Of a stretch of DNA of 64,000 bases, positions 9,302 through 18,290 are shown one piece after another. The position numbers and the translations under genes are program-made. Source of the stretch: Candidatus Pantoea formicae (GTDB taxonomy: Bacteria; Pseudomonadota; Gammaproteobacteria; Enterobacterales; Enterobacteriaceae). The notes below the pieces were generated by a model. That model was not told the origin of the DNA. It saw nothing but the letters and a program-made list of their open reading frames with translations, and made no database searches. The DNA is taken from assembly GCF_011752625.1 (NCBI RefSeq), contig NZ_VWXD01000015.1, forward strand, positions 34,324 through 98,323, given 5' to 3'. The number at the start of each line of letters is the position of its first letter. Position 1 is the stretch's first letter.

Positions 9302-11377
9302 ATGTCTAACGGTAAGCCTTTGGAAATCACCGCGGGTTCGGGTCTGCAGTTGGGTGCGAACTATGACGGTGCAGGGGTGAACTTTGCCCTGTTCTCAGCC
9401 CACGCTGAACGTGTTGAGTTGTGTCTCTATGATGAGAGTGGGCAGCATGAGATCGCGCGTTTTGATCTGCCCGAATATACCCATGAAATCTGGCATGGCT
9501 ATGTGCCAGGATTACCTGCGGGCGCTCTTTACGGTTATCGCGTACATGGCCCGTTCGACCCGGAAAATGGGCATCGTTTTAACCCCAATAAGCTGCTTCT
9601 TGATCCTTATGCGCGTGAACTACGCGGCAACATTGACTGGAATGACGCGCATTTCGCCTACGATCTGCTTCATGAAGATAAAGACCTGACCTTCGACGAG
9701 CGTGACAGCGCACCCTTCACACCGAAATGCCGTGTTATCGACCCTAACGAATTTGACTGGCAGGACGGTAAGCGCCCTCACATTCCGTGGTCGCAAACTG
9801 TCATTTATGAAACGCACGTGAAAGGCTTTAGCCAGCTCAATCCGGCCGTGCCGCCAGAAATGCGCGGCACCTATGACGGAATGAGCAATAAAGCCACGGT
9901 GGAGTACATTAAAAGCCTGGGGGTGACGTCGGTTGAACTGCTGCCGGTGCACTGGTTCCCCGACGATCAGCATCTGCTGGATAAGGGGTTGAAAAACTTC
10001 TGGGGTTATAACTCACTGGCCTTTTTTGCACCGGCATCGCGCTATTTTGGTCCGCGAGGGATTCAGGGTTTTCGCGATATGGTGCGCGCCTTCCATGATG
10101 CCGGGATTGAAGTGATTCTTGATGTGGTCTACAACCACACCGCTGAGGGCAACGAACTCGGCCCAACCTTGTCATTTAAAGGCATCGATAACTTCTCCTA
10201 TTACCGCACGCTGCCCGATCAGCATCGTTATTACATCAACGACACTGGCACCGGCAATACCCTCAACACCTCACATCCTCGCGTGCTGCAGATGGTGATG
10301 GATTCGTTGCGCTATTGGGCAGAATCGATGCATATCGATGGTTTCCGTTTTGATTTGGGCACCATTCTCGGACGCGAACCCGAAGGCTTCGATCAACGCG
10401 GCGGCTTTTTTGACGCCATGACGCAAGACCCGGTGTTGTCGAAACTGAAACTCATTGGCGAGCCTTGGGATATTGGACCGGGAGGTTATCAGGTAGGCGG
10501 TTTTCCACCTGGCTGGGCCGAATGGAACGACAAATATCGCGACACAGTACGCGAATACTGGAAAGGCGATAACGTCTCTACCGACTTCGCCGCGCGTTTA
10601 TTAGGTTCCGGCGATCTCTACGATCAGCGCGGACGCCGCCCGTGGGCCAGCATCAACTTCTTAACCGCGCATGATGGCTTCACGCTGAACGACTTAGTGT
10701 CATACAACGAGAAACACAACGACGCCAACGGTGAAGACAACAACGACGGCCACAACGATAACCGTTCCTACAACTATGGTGCAGAGGGCCCTACCGACGA
10801 CGAAGGTATCAATGCAGTGCGTGAAAGACAAAAACGCAATTTCCTTGCCACACTGCTGTTCTCACACGGCACACCGATGTTGCTGGCGGGCGATGAGTTT
10901 GGCCGCAGCCAAATGGGCAATAACAATGGCTACTGTCAGGACAGCGAAATTTCGTGGCTGCACTGGGAGAATTTGCCAGAATCTGCCGACGCGCTGCGTG
11001 AATTTACCCGTCACCTGCTGTCCTTGCGCGCCAAACAGCCGCTACTGCGACGTGAAAACTGGCGCGATGGTATGGATATCAAGTGGTTCAACGCTGGCGG
11101 CGGTTTCCAGCAAGCTGAACAGTGGGATGAGGGCACTACACTTGGCGTCTATATTGGTCGCCCCGATCTCCAGACTGAAGAGGGCATCTGGCACGATGTG
11201 CTGATGCTGTTCAATCCGTTTGAAGGCAATGTGCCCTTCCGTATTCCACAATTCGGTGAAGGCGGCTGGGTACTGGAACTCACCACTTCCGATACCGCTA
11301 AAAAAGGTCTCGTCATCACCAAAGAGAAAGATTTCGAGCTGGAAGGACGCAGCATGGCGCTATTTAGACGGCCTTAA
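9302..11377 (+). CDS. glgX: Glycogen/maltodextrin debranching enzyme GlgX (TreX)
   Basis: GH13 isoamylase-type enzyme, 691 residues, that removes alpha-1,6 branches and so supplies linear maltodextrins to TreY. The N-terminal CBM48-like domain (SGLQLGANYDGAGVNFALFS) is followed by the barrel: LDVVYNHTAEGNELGPT, GFRFDLGTILG with Asp351, LIGEPWDIGPGGYQ with Glu387, and LTAHDGFTLNDLVSYNEKHN with Asp458. GGAGAGG lies just before the start. It is 50 bases downstream of treY and followed by a strong terminator, so it is the last gene of the treZ-treY-glgX unit rather than part of a glgBXCAP operon. Confidence 0.93.
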   Translation: MSNGKPLEITAGSGLQLGANYDGAGVNFALFSAHAERVELCLYDESGQHEIARFDLPEYTHEIWHGYVPGLPAGALYGYRVHGPFDPENGHRFNPNKLLLDPYARELRGNIDWNDAHFAYDLLHEDKDLTFDERDSAPFTPKCRVIDPNEFDWQDGKRPHIPWSQTVIYETHVKGFSQLNPAVPPEMRGTYDGMSNKATVEYIKSLGVTSVELLPVHWFPDDQHLLDKGLKNFWGYNSLAFFAPASRYFGPRGIQGFRDMVRAFHDAGIEVILDVVYNHTAEGNELGPTLSFKGIDNFSYYRTLPDQHRYYINDTGTGNTLNTSHPRVLQMVMDSLRYWAESMHIDGFRFDLGTILGREPEGFDQRGGFFDAMTQDPVLSKLKLIGEPWDIGPGGYQVGGFPPGWAEWNDKYRDTVREYWKGDNVSTDFAARLLGSGDLYDQRGRRPWASINFLTAHDGFTLNDLVSYNEKHNDANGEDNNDGHNDNRSYNYGAEGPTDDEGINAVRERQKRNFLATLLFSHGTPMLLAGDEFGRSQMGNNNGYCQDSEISWLHWENLPESADALREFTRHLLSLRAKQPLLRRENWRDGMDIKWFNAGGGFQQAEQWDEGTTLGVYIGRPDLQTEEGIWHDVLMLFNPFEGNVPFRIPQFGEGGWVLELTTSDTAKKGLVITKEKDFELEGRSMALFRRP

Positions 11378-11387
11378 CTCATTATGC

Positions 11388-11415
11388 GGGAAGCTGAACG
11401 GCAGCTTCCCTTTTT
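11388..11415 (+). terminator. Terminator of the treZYglgX operon
   Basis: GGGAAGCTG / CAGCTTCCC, 9-bp stem with a 5-base loop, followed by TTTTT. It ends at the stop of the convergent antitoxin gene. Confidence 0.9.
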
Positions 11416-11752
11416 AAACCGCAAATGCATCTGGCCCCTTGGCAGCAAGGGTATTGAGAATACGTAATGCTGGACCACTTGGTTTGATCTCTCCGCGCTC
11501 CCATTTCGAAACGCTATCCACCGTCATTCCCAAGGTATAAGCCAATAGTGCCTGAGTTAAACCATACTGGTTTCGCATCCGTTTGATTTCCTGCCCGGTC
11601 ATATCATGTACGGCAGCGACGCGTTTGCGGTATTCACTGGCTGAGATGCGCGTTTTAATTTGTTCGACATCTTCACCAGAGATTAAACCTAATGCGCGCA
11701 ACTCTTCAGCATCTTCAAGCATCTCATTCAATGTCGCTGACGTCGTTTTCAT
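11414..11752 (-). CDS. HigA-type antitoxin, XRE helix-turn-helix
   Basis: 112 residues. An N-terminal extension (about 1-50) precedes a Cro/C1-type DNA-binding domain: GQEIKRMRNQYGLTQALLA, then LGMTVDSVSKWERGEIKPSG, ending in LNTLAAKGPDAFAV. It overlaps the 3' end of the upstream toxin gene by 29 bases, giving toxin-first order as in higBA loci. Expected to neutralise the toxin and repress the shared promoter through the palindrome at 12148-12177. Confidence 0.85.
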   Translation of the reverse strand: MKTTSATLNEMLEDAEELRALGLISGEDVEQIKTRISASEYRKRVAAVHDMTGQEIKRMRNQYGLTQALLAYTLGMTVDSVSKWERGEIKPSGPALRILNTLAAKGPDAFAV

Positions 11753-12131
11753 TACAATTTACCTCTCTAAAAGTCCCTCTATTTTTGAGTTGAAGCAGAT
11801 CGGCCTCACTCGCCTGCAAATAACCCTTAGCGAGAATTTTGTAAGCAGTCAGCGCATCATCTTCAATTTCCTTGGCGTTTTTCTTGTTCAACTCGCCCTT
11901 GGACCAGCCATCATAAAAAAATAGCGTGTTTCCTCTTTTGAAGAAAATCACCGAACGCGCCCCACCGCTCTTTCCAGCCTTCAACGCTATACGCTTTTTG
12001 ATAACACCACCGCCTAAATCAGCTTCGAACTCTCCTCTTTTGACCTCAGCAGCAGCGTTGCACAAATCGGCATCAAATAGTTTTGTTTTCTTGAAACTCC
12101 TGTCAAACCGCTTATGCACATAAATCCCCAT
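11724..12131 (-). CDS. RelE/HigB-type toxin (DUF1044-like)
   Basis: 135 residues, resembling the RelE-fold toxins of the DUF1044 group, presumed ribosome-dependent mRNA endonucleases. Visible features are the opening VHKRFDRSFKKTKLFDADLC, basic core KKRIALKAGKSGGARSVIFF, and FFYDGWSKGELNKKNAKEIE, common in this subfamily. AGGGGCAGGGA precedes the ATG at 12131. First gene of the operon; translation probably couples into the antitoxin through the 29-base overlap. Activity is inferred from family only. Confidence 0.85.
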   Translation of the reverse strand: MGIYVHKRFDRSFKKTKLFDADLCNAAAEVKRGEFEADLGGGVIKKRIALKAGKSGGARSVIFFKRGNTLFFYDGWSKGELNKKNAKEIEDDALTAYKILAKGYLQASEADLLQLKNRGTFREVNCNENDVSDIE

Positions 12132-12147
12132 TCCCTGCCCCTAAAAT

Positions 12148-12188
12148 CCGTAATGATTATTATAGTAATCATTACGGCATTGCTTCAA
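12148..12188 (-). promoter_or_regulatory. Toxin-antitoxin promoter embedded in a 12-bp palindrome
   Basis: CCGTAATGATTA (12148-12159) and its exact reverse complement TAATCATTACGG (12166-12177) flank six bases. On the minus strand a perfect TATAAT (12159-12164) lies at the dyad centre, with TTGAAG (12183-12188) 18 bases upstream as -35. A repressor on the palindrome would cover the -10, the usual autoregulation geometry for such loci. Confidence 0.8.
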
Positions 12189-12325
12189 CATCTCCGTTGA
12201 TAAGATTCATACATGTCTGTCACATTAAATTTTATTGGCACTGAAATGATCCACGACTTCGGTTAAATGCGTCACAATCTCACAACGGTTTACTCGCAGT
12301 GCACCACCCCTTCATAAAAAAAAAT

Positions 12326-12352
12326 TAACTAAATCTCACAATCTGCCGATGG
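12326..12352 (+). promoter_or_regulatory. Possible sigma-28 promoter of the chemoreceptor gene
   Basis: TAACTAAA, 11 bases, GCCGATGG. The -10 half matches GCCGATAA at 6 of 8, the -35 half only at 3 of 8, with the right spacing, about 65 bases before the start codon. Weak on its own, plausible for a chemoreceptor. Confidence 0.4.
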
Positions 12353-12417
12353 TTATTAATCTGCCCTATTCCCTGATTTTCCTTAAGCCAGGGGTGCTTT
12401 TAGATTAAGGATAATAA

Positions 12418-14055
12418 GTGAACATCTCCCAACGTCTTTTACTGACCCTCACCATGCTGTTTGGCGCCATCATCCTGCAAGCCGTGTTTGCTATCTCACT
12501 GCTTTCTGGGTTTCAGGACCGTTTTGAATTTGTGCAAACCAATGCCATTCCTTCCATTAAGGACCTTGGCAAACTCATCGATCAAAGTAACCAACTGGCA
12601 CTGACGCTGTATAAGCATCAAAGCCAAATTCATGACAGCAATATGCCCGCCGTTGAGCAACAAATTGACGGACAAATCAATGGATTGAAAGCACTGACCG
12701 ATTACTACAAGGCAAACGACATTTCCAATGATGAGGACAAGCGTTTAACTCAGGTCGCTTTTGATAACATTCAAAATGTTGTCGCGCAGTTGCCAGCCTT
12801 TTTAGCTGCCTCACGCGCGCATCAAGATGAAATCAGTTTAGGTTTGATGGAAGGCAACAGCGGCGTCGGCGCTGCCATTCGTCAAATGATCAGTGATTAT
12901 CAAAAACAGCTCATGTTGAATATTGCCGTTGGTGATGAATTGCGTGCCACCAACCGAAGCACCTTTCATTTCGTCTTTTGGGCCACCATTGCGGGTGTTG
13001 TCGCGACCGTGGTGATTTTCGGCCTGTTCTCGCTGTTTACCGTCATGCGTATTCGTCGCAGCTTAAGCGCAGTGGGCAAGGTGATGTTATCCGCTAGCGA
13101 GAATCTTGATCTGACATTGAGCGCAGATGAAAGCCGTCGCGATGAAGTCGGCAATATGGCGCACTCATTCAATATTTTGATGCAGCGTGTTTCAGACGCA
13201 CTCTCCTCCGTGCGCAAAGCGTCACAATCGGTGAGCAGTGCTTCCGTGCAAATCACAGCAGGTAACGAAGACCTTTCAGCACGTACTGAGCAGCAAGCGG
13301 CCTCGCTGGAACAAACCGCTGCCAGCATGACAGAACTGAGTGAAACGGTCCGTCAGACAGCGGATAACACCCGCCAGGCGAGCCAGTTAGCAGCCAACGC
13401 CAGCGAGTTATCCGAGAAGAGCGGTACAGCGCTCACCACCATGTTATCGACGATGGATGACATTCGCGGCAGCTCACGCAAAGTCACGGAGATCGTCTCG
13501 ATCATTGAAGGTATTGCCTTCCAGACCAACATTCTGGCACTGAATGCTGCTGTTGAAGCGGCACGCGCGGGTGAGCACGGTAAAGGCTTTGCAGTGGTCG
13601 CGGGTGAAGTGCGCAGCCTGTCACAGCGTTCAAGCAATGCGGCACGCGAGATCAAAGTATTGATTGAAGAGTCGCACCGATTGACCGAAGCCGGTGCAAA
13701 TCAGGCCAGCGATGTCGGCCGCAATATGGACGTGATGAATGATGCCATTCATCAGGTCAGCCAGTTGGTTGGTGAAATTGCTGCGGCGGCTGTTGAACAG
13801 AGTCAAGGCATTGTGCAGGTTCAACAAGCCGTGAATCAGATGGATGATGTCACCCAGCAAAACGCCGCGCTGGTCGAGCAAGCCGCGTCAGCCTCGCAGT
13901 CACTGCAGGAACAAGCGGGAACCTTGAATCAACTGGTGGGCAAATTCCATGTCAGCGATGCGATTGATGTTCCACAGCCTGTTCTGCGTAAAATCTCACA
14001 GCCAAAATCTCAGCGTTTAACCGTGGTGAACGACGCCGACTGGCAGAGTTTTTAA
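12418..14055 (+). CDS. Methyl-accepting chemotaxis protein (Tsr/Tar type)
   Basis: Inner-membrane chemoreceptor, 545 residues, starting at GTG after AAGGA. First membrane helix at about 7-28, periplasmic four-helix sensor, second helix at about 185-208, HAMP domain (MRIRRSLSAVGKVMLSASEN), then the long cytoplasmic coiled coil. The conserved hairpin tip is IAFQTNILALNAAVEAARAG. The last five residues are DWQSF, resembling the NWETF pentapeptide that tethers CheR/CheB in major receptors, so this receptor is probably methylated efficiently. Ligand unknown. Monocistronic, ending at a strong terminator. Confidence 0.93.
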   Translation: MNISQRLLLTLTMLFGAIILQAVFAISLLSGFQDRFEFVQTNAIPSIKDLGKLIDQSNQLALTLYKHQSQIHDSNMPAVEQQIDGQINGLKALTDYYKANDISNDEDKRLTQVAFDNIQNVVAQLPAFLAASRAHQDEISLGLMEGNSGVGAAIRQMISDYQKQLMLNIAVGDELRATNRSTFHFVFWATIAGVVATVVIFGLFSLFTVMRIRRSLSAVGKVMLSASENLDLTLSADESRRDEVGNMAHSFNILMQRVSDALSSVRKASQSVSSASVQITAGNEDLSARTEQQAASLEQTAASMTELSETVRQTADNTRQASQLAANASELSEKSGTALTTMLSTMDDIRGSSRKVTEIVSIIEGIAFQTNILALNAAVEAARAGEHGKGFAVVAGEVRSLSQRSSNAAREIKVLIEESHRLTEAGANQASDVGRNMDVMNDAIHQVSQLVGEIAAAAVEQSQGIVQVQQAVNQMDDVTQQNAALVEQAASASQSLQEQAGTLNQLVGKFHVSDAIDVPQPVLRKISQPKSQRLTVVNDADWQSF

Positions 14056-14062
14056 GCCCTGC

Positions 14063-14095
14063 CCCTTCCTGCGCCGCGCGCGCAGGAAGGGTTTC
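14063..14095 (+). terminator. Terminator of the chemoreceptor gene
   Basis: CCCTTCCTGCG / CGCAGGAAGGG, perfect 11-bp stem extendable by one pair, followed by TTTCTGTT. Confidence 0.85.
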
Positions 14096-14141
14096 TGTTA
14101 CCCTTGCCCGCAGGTAATGCCTCCAGGCACTAAGGGAAACG

Positions 14142-15338
14142 ATGAATTTACAGCAACAGCTACGCGGCAAATGGGCGATTTACGGCCTGATGTTTTTACC
14201 CGGCTTCACCTGGGCTTCATGGGTTAGCCGCACGCCCTTTATGCGTGACATTCTGCATGCCTCCACCGAGATGATGGGCCTTATCCTGTTCGGCTTTTCC
14301 TGTGGTTCCATGCTGTGCGTGTTGCTGGCAGGAAAATTAATCGCGCATTGTGGCACCAGCCGTGTCATGCGTTATGGCTTTGTGCTGCTGCTGAGTGGTG
14401 TCGCCGTCATGTTAGCTGCCCTACTCCTGCATAACGCTTACGGGGTGTTCGCCAGCCTGGTGTTACTGGGCGGAGGGACAGCGTTAATCGATGTGGTGAT
14501 AAACGTTGAAGGCGCAGCCTTTGAACGGCTGATCGGCAAGTCAATTATGACCACCATTCACGGCTTCTTTAGCTTTGGTACGCTGATTGGCGCTCTGTCA
14601 GGTCTTGCTATGACGGCAGCAGATATCAGCATTAGCTGGCACTTTGCCGCCGTGGTGCTGGTGAACCTGCTGATCGTCTCCACTGCGCTGCGTCATTTAC
14701 CCGCCACCAGCGGCAGCGAACGACATGAACAGGATCACAGCGGGGGTTTTCTGGCGCAAGTTGGACGAGAGCTGCGCGACCGTCAACTGCTCATCCTTGG
14801 GGTGGTAATTTTGGCCATGGCGTTGGCGGAAGGCTCTGCCAATGACTGGCTGCCGTTATTGATGATCGATGGTCATAATCTCAATCACACGCAAAGCACG
14901 CTGGTGTACGCGGGTTTCACTGCGGGCATGACCGTTGGGCGTTTCCTTGGCGGATATGTCGTGGATCGCGTGGGGCGTGTTCTGGTATTACGTGCCAGCG
15001 CATTCTCAGCCGCCTTGGGCCTGGCAATGGTCATTTTTTCCAACAACCAATGGCTGGCGGCAGCGGCGGTGTTGTTCTGGGGAATTGGCGCATCGCTTGG
15101 CTTCCCTCTGACCGTCTCCGCTGCGGGCGACGGCCAAAACAGCGCGGTTCGTGTGACCATCGCTGCAACACTTGGCTATCTGGCCTTTCTAGTGGGACCG
15201 CCGGGCTTGGGCTTTATTGGTGAACACGCGGGTCTGCGCATGGCGATGTTACCAGTGCTGGTGATGGTGCTGCTGGCGTTAGTGTGTGCAGGTGCGGCGG
15301 GTTCTCGATACCTCAAAAAGGCTGATCAATCGGTTTAA
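14142..15338 (+). CDS. MFS transporter, YbjJ-like
   Basis: 398-residue inner-membrane protein with twelve predicted helices. It begins with FLPGFTWASWVSRTPFMRDI, contains GFSCGSMLCVLLAGKLIAHCG between helices 2 and 3, and a second-half FLGGYVVDRVGRVLVLR loop. It resembles the YbjJ branch of MFS proteins, which has no firmly known substrate. AGGGAAACG precedes the ATG. No partner gene; a GCGGCC/GGCCGC hairpin at 15344-15359 follows but lacks a T run. Confidence 0.8.
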   Translation: MNLQQQLRGKWAIYGLMFLPGFTWASWVSRTPFMRDILHASTEMMGLILFGFSCGSMLCVLLAGKLIAHCGTSRVMRYGFVLLLSGVAVMLAALLLHNAYGVFASLVLLGGGTALIDVVINVEGAAFERLIGKSIMTTIHGFFSFGTLIGALSGLAMTAADISISWHFAAVVLVNLLIVSTALRHLPATSGSERHEQDHSGGFLAQVGRELRDRQLLILGVVILAMALAEGSANDWLPLLMIDGHNLNHTQSTLVYAGFTAGMTVGRFLGGYVVDRVGRVLVLRASAFSAALGLAMVIFSNNQWLAAAAVLFWGIGASLGFPLTVSAAGDGQNSAVRVTIAATLGYLAFLVGPPGLGFIGEHAGLRMAMLPVLVMVLLALVCAGAAGSRYLKKADQSV

Positions 15339-15441
15339 CTGGGGCGGCCCTCAGGCCGCGCAAGGTATCAGAGTAGGCGCTTGATCGCTGAGCAACCTAA
15401 AACCGATGCCGCTCTCAATGATTAACCCATTCTGCCAGGCG

Positions 15442-15777
15442 CTAGGCGGCCAGCATGAGTGGACTGAATCCATCGTTGGCTGCTTGCAGGCGCGGATCGC
15501 TCAGGCGATGCACAATGGTCAACAAGGTGCCACCGGCATTATCTGGCGCGATCATAAACGCCACCTCGCTCTCCAGATAGGGGGGCGTGTCATCGCGCAT
15601 ACGATAATGGATCGCTTTGCCAGGTTCACAGGCAACGGGTTCAGCATCAGCTAAAACCGCATCGGGCAGCCAGGCTTCCCGGTATTCGGCGATACTGATG
15701 GCGCGCCACACTTTCTCCGGCGGCGCGTCCAGTTGATACTCCTCAACGCGTTCGATAGTTGTCTCGACCTCACTCAT
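15442..15777 (-). CDS. SRPBCC (AHSA1-like) domain protein
   Basis: 111 residues with a START/Bet v1-like fold signature: TTIERVEEYQLDAPPEKVWRAI at the start, YREAWLPDAV, and a late beta strand GGTLLTIVHRLSDPRL. It is somewhat shorter than the usual 140-150 residues. The start overlaps the stop of the ArsR-type gene by four bases (ATGA), so the two are translated together. Such pairs are common; the ligand is not known. Confidence 0.8.
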   Translation of the reverse strand: MSEVETTIERVEEYQLDAPPEKVWRAISIAEYREAWLPDAVLADAEPVACEPGKAIHYRMRDDTPPYLESEVAFMIAPDNAGGTLLTIVHRLSDPRLQAANDGFSPLMLAA

Positions 15778-16088
15778 TGGTCCATATCCTTCAGCAAACT
15801 CTTTAGGGCATCAATGCGTGTCGGCCAAAACGCACGATACTTGGCTAGCCAGTTGACCAGAAACGTCATGCCAACCGGGTCGACTTCATAGTTCACAAAC
15901 CGCCCTTGCCGCTCTTCACGCACCAGCCCAGCACCACGTAACACCGCAAGATGCTGAGACATCGCCGATTGGCTGATCTCCATCCCGTCGCGCAACGCCG
16001 TGGCATTCATGCGCCCCACCGACAGCTTTTCAAATATGGCACGGCGGGTCGGATCCGCCAGTGCTTTGAATATCGCATTTTCAATCAT
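15774..16088 (-). CDS. ArsR-family transcriptional regulator
   Basis: 104-residue winged-helix repressor. FKALADPTRRAIFEKLSVG is the classic ArsR opening, and ISQSAMSQHLAVLRGAGLV is the recognition region, followed by a wing (REERQGRFVNYEVDP). No metal-binding cysteine pair is present, so it belongs to the non-metal group usually paired with SRPBCC proteins. First gene of a two-gene unit. Confidence 0.88.
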   Translation of the reverse strand: MIENAIFKALADPTRRAIFEKLSVGRMNATALRDGMEISQSAMSQHLAVLRGAGLVREERQGRFVNYEVDPVGMTFLVNWLAKYRAFWPTRIDALKSLLKDMDQ

Positions 16089-16113
16089 GTCGATGACATT
16101 AGCATTTGCTTAT

Positions 16114-16725
16114 TTATTCAGCAAGATAATGTGCAGCAATTTCATGCTCGGAAACAATGACGTTGTGCACTAAACCGTATTCCACCGCCTGCTCCGCACT
16201 CAACCAGAAATCACGCTGGGTATCCTGCTCAATTTTTTCGATTGGCTGCCCAGTGGCGTCAGCAAAAATGAGGTTAAGACGGTTTTTCATGCGCACGATT
16301 TCATTGCTGTAAATCTGCATATTGCTGGCCGGACCTTGCATGCCGCCGGATGGCTGATGCAGCAGAAAGCGTGTGTTAGGCAATGCATAACGATGCTCCT
16401 TTTTGGCCGCCACATAGATGAGCGCCCCGGCGCTGGCGACACAGCCTGAACCGATAATAATCACGTCTGGCGCGATAAAGCGGATAGCATCAAAGATCAT
16501 ATCACCGGATTCCGCATGACCACCGGGAGAGTTAATGAAAAGGGTAATGGGTAGGCTGTTGATGGCTGCAAGAATGTGTAAATGCTGCACCACCTCTTTC
16601 GCCATTTTTTCATCGACGGTTCCGGTGATGAAGATCTTACGGGCGTCGATCAGGTGTTCCATCAACGAGGAATTAAGCGGTGCAGCGGCGGGCGGCTGAG
16701 GCGCTTCAGAGTGGCTATCATGCAT
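16114..16725 (-). CDS. ClpP-like serine peptidase (paralogue)
   Basis: 203 residues. A GTG 24 bases upstream is in frame, but the ATG at 16725 has a better-placed GGAG. The catalytic triad is intact: Ser98 in GCVASAGALI, His123 in FLLHQPSGG, Asp172 in QRDFWLSAEQAVEYGL. It lacks the propeptide of housekeeping ClpP and is not followed by clpX, so it is a second, stand-alone ClpP-type protein. Some residues near the axial and hydrophobic-pocket regions differ from ClpP, and partner ATPases are unknown. It lies between the ArsR pair and fliD without evident co-transcription. Confidence 0.85.
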   Translation of the reverse strand: MHDSHSEAPQPPAAAPLNSSLMEHLIDARKIFITGTVDEKMAKEVVQHLHILAAINSLPITLFINSPGGHAESGDMIFDAIRFIAPDVIIIGSGCVASAGALIYVAAKKEHRYALPNTRFLLHQPSGGMQGPASNMQIYSNEIVRMKNRLNLIFADATGQPIEKIEQDTQRDFWLSAEQAVEYGLVHNVIVSEHEIAAHYLAE

Positions 16726-16793
16726 GGGTTGGCTCCGTGAAAAAGACACCCTTACACATTAGCAATCACTTATCTATTTAGCGAATGTAAAAT

Positions 16794-16834
16794 AATCGGT
16801 GTCAGGACTCAACGAATGCGTCCTGACACCGATT
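16794..16834 (-). terminator. Terminator of fliD
   Basis: AATCGGTGTCAGGA / TCCTGACACCGATT, a perfect 14-bp stem with a 13-base loop, starting about 10 bases after the fliD stop; on the minus strand it is followed by ATTTTA. Confidence 0.75.
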
Positions 16835-16844
16835 GAAAGAGAGG

Positions 16845-18257
16845 TTATTTTTTGCTGCTATTGGAGTTATCGAACTGTTCGGTAAGGTAGTTGCTGGTGT
16901 TATTCAGCGTACTGATCATCTTATCTAAATTAGTGAACTGGGTTTTATAGCGTGCGATTTTGTCATCAATGCGCTTACTGGCCGTATTGTATTGATCGGT
17001 GAGTTGATTCAGTTTTTTACTGATACCGTCGGTTGCCCCCTGCAACACGCCTTTGCTACTCAGGAAGGCGCTCAAGGTCGTATCCATCACGGTGATTACA
17101 CCCGATTTTTTACCATCGCCCGTGAACATTTCGCGCAGGCCGTTTGGATTGACATCCAGCGCGCTGGAAAGCTTGTCCGTGTCGAGCTTTAATTTTCCGT
17201 TGGTAGGGTCCGTAGTGATACCCGCTTGGCTCAGAGTTTTATAGACGGTAGAGCCCGATGAATTGGCCAGAATACTTTTCAACTGCGTCTGAATGTTTCG
17301 TAGTGTGCCATCACCCAGTAACGCACCGTTTTTGCTGTCAGGGTCTTTGCCTGCATCCACCGGGGTGTACTTGGTTAAATTACTCATGGTGTCTTGCAGC
17401 GAGTTATAGGCATTGACCCATTCAGTAATGGCACTTTTAGCCTTACTGGTATCTTTGCTCACCGTGAGTGTCTGATTACCAGAGGTTTCATCATTCAGCT
17501 TGAGTGTGATCCCTTCTACCGCTTCAGTAATCGTATTGCTGCTGCTTTCAATGGCCACATTATTGACGGTCAGATTAGCATTTTGCGCTTCCACGCTCTG
17601 CTTCATACCGCTGTTGGTCTGGTCTGCCGCATCGAAACCAATAAAGCGATTAAGGTCATCATCCCCCGACACGCTGAGGGATTTCACTGCATGGTCAGTG
17701 CCGGTCGCGGTAGACGTCAAAGAGAGACGAAACTCGGTGCTTGATACCTTAATTAGACTCGCACTGATGCCTACGTCAGATTTGTTAATGGCGTCACGTA
17801 AGGCTGAGAGTGATGTCTGGTCTTTCGTCAGCGTAATGCTCTTTTCTTTACCATCTGCGGTGACAAATTTCATGGTGCGTGAGGCAGCATCGCTGCCGAT
17901 TGCCGCTTTTACGTCGGTGCCTTTTTCACTGGTCAGCGTTTGCGATTGCGCCAGATTCTTCACGCTAATGGTGTACTTACCGGCTAACGCATTGCCATCA
18001 CTATCGGCACTAAACGCTGTAGAGCTCGATGCGGTTGAAGTCGAGGTGTATAGCGCAGCATCTTTTAATTTGGTGTTAGCCGTCTGAAAAGTCTGAATTG
18101 CAGTTTTAAGCGAGCCATAAGCCGAAAGCTTTGCCGTCGCAGCCGATTGCTGCTTTGAAATTGGCGCTAAAGATTGCTTTTCCGCGCTGGTCAATTTGTC
18201 CAGCGTGTCACTCAACTTCATCCCAGAACCGATGCCTAAAGTTGATATCCCGGTCAT
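16845..18257 (-). CDS. fliD: Flagellar filament cap protein FliD (HAP2)
   Basis: 470 residues. Exported flagellar protein that caps the filament and guides flagellin assembly. The N terminus (GISTLGIGSGMKLSDTLDKLTSAEK) and the C-terminal coiled coil (about 415-465, RIDDKIARYKTQFTNLDKM) are the conserved oligomerisation regions; the middle is variable Ser/Thr-rich sequence as usual. AGGAG precedes the ATG. No fliC, fliS or fliT adjoins it, so it sits apart from the normal fliDST operon, yet it has its own sigma-28 promoter. It may be a second fliD copy or the only one relocated. Confidence 0.92.
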   Translation of the reverse strand: MTGISTLGIGSGMKLSDTLDKLTSAEKQSLAPISKQQSAATAKLSAYGSLKTAIQTFQTANTKLKDAALYTSTSTASSSTAFSADSDGNALAGKYTISVKNLAQSQTLTSEKGTDVKAAIGSDAASRTMKFVTADGKEKSITLTKDQTSLSALRDAINKSDVGISASLIKVSSTEFRLSLTSTATGTDHAVKSLSVSGDDDLNRFIGFDAADQTNSGMKQSVEAQNANLTVNNVAIESSSNTITEAVEGITLKLNDETSGNQTLTVSKDTSKAKSAITEWVNAYNSLQDTMSNLTKYTPVDAGKDPDSKNGALLGDGTLRNIQTQLKSILANSSGSTVYKTLSQAGITTDPTNGKLKLDTDKLSSALDVNPNGLREMFTGDGKKSGVITVMDTTLSAFLSSKGVLQGATDGISKKLNQLTDQYNTASKRIDDKIARYKTQFTNLDKMISTLNNTSNYLTEQFDNSNSSKK

Positions 18258-18290
18258 GCACGTAACTCCTGTTATTTTGACGTTACGGTA

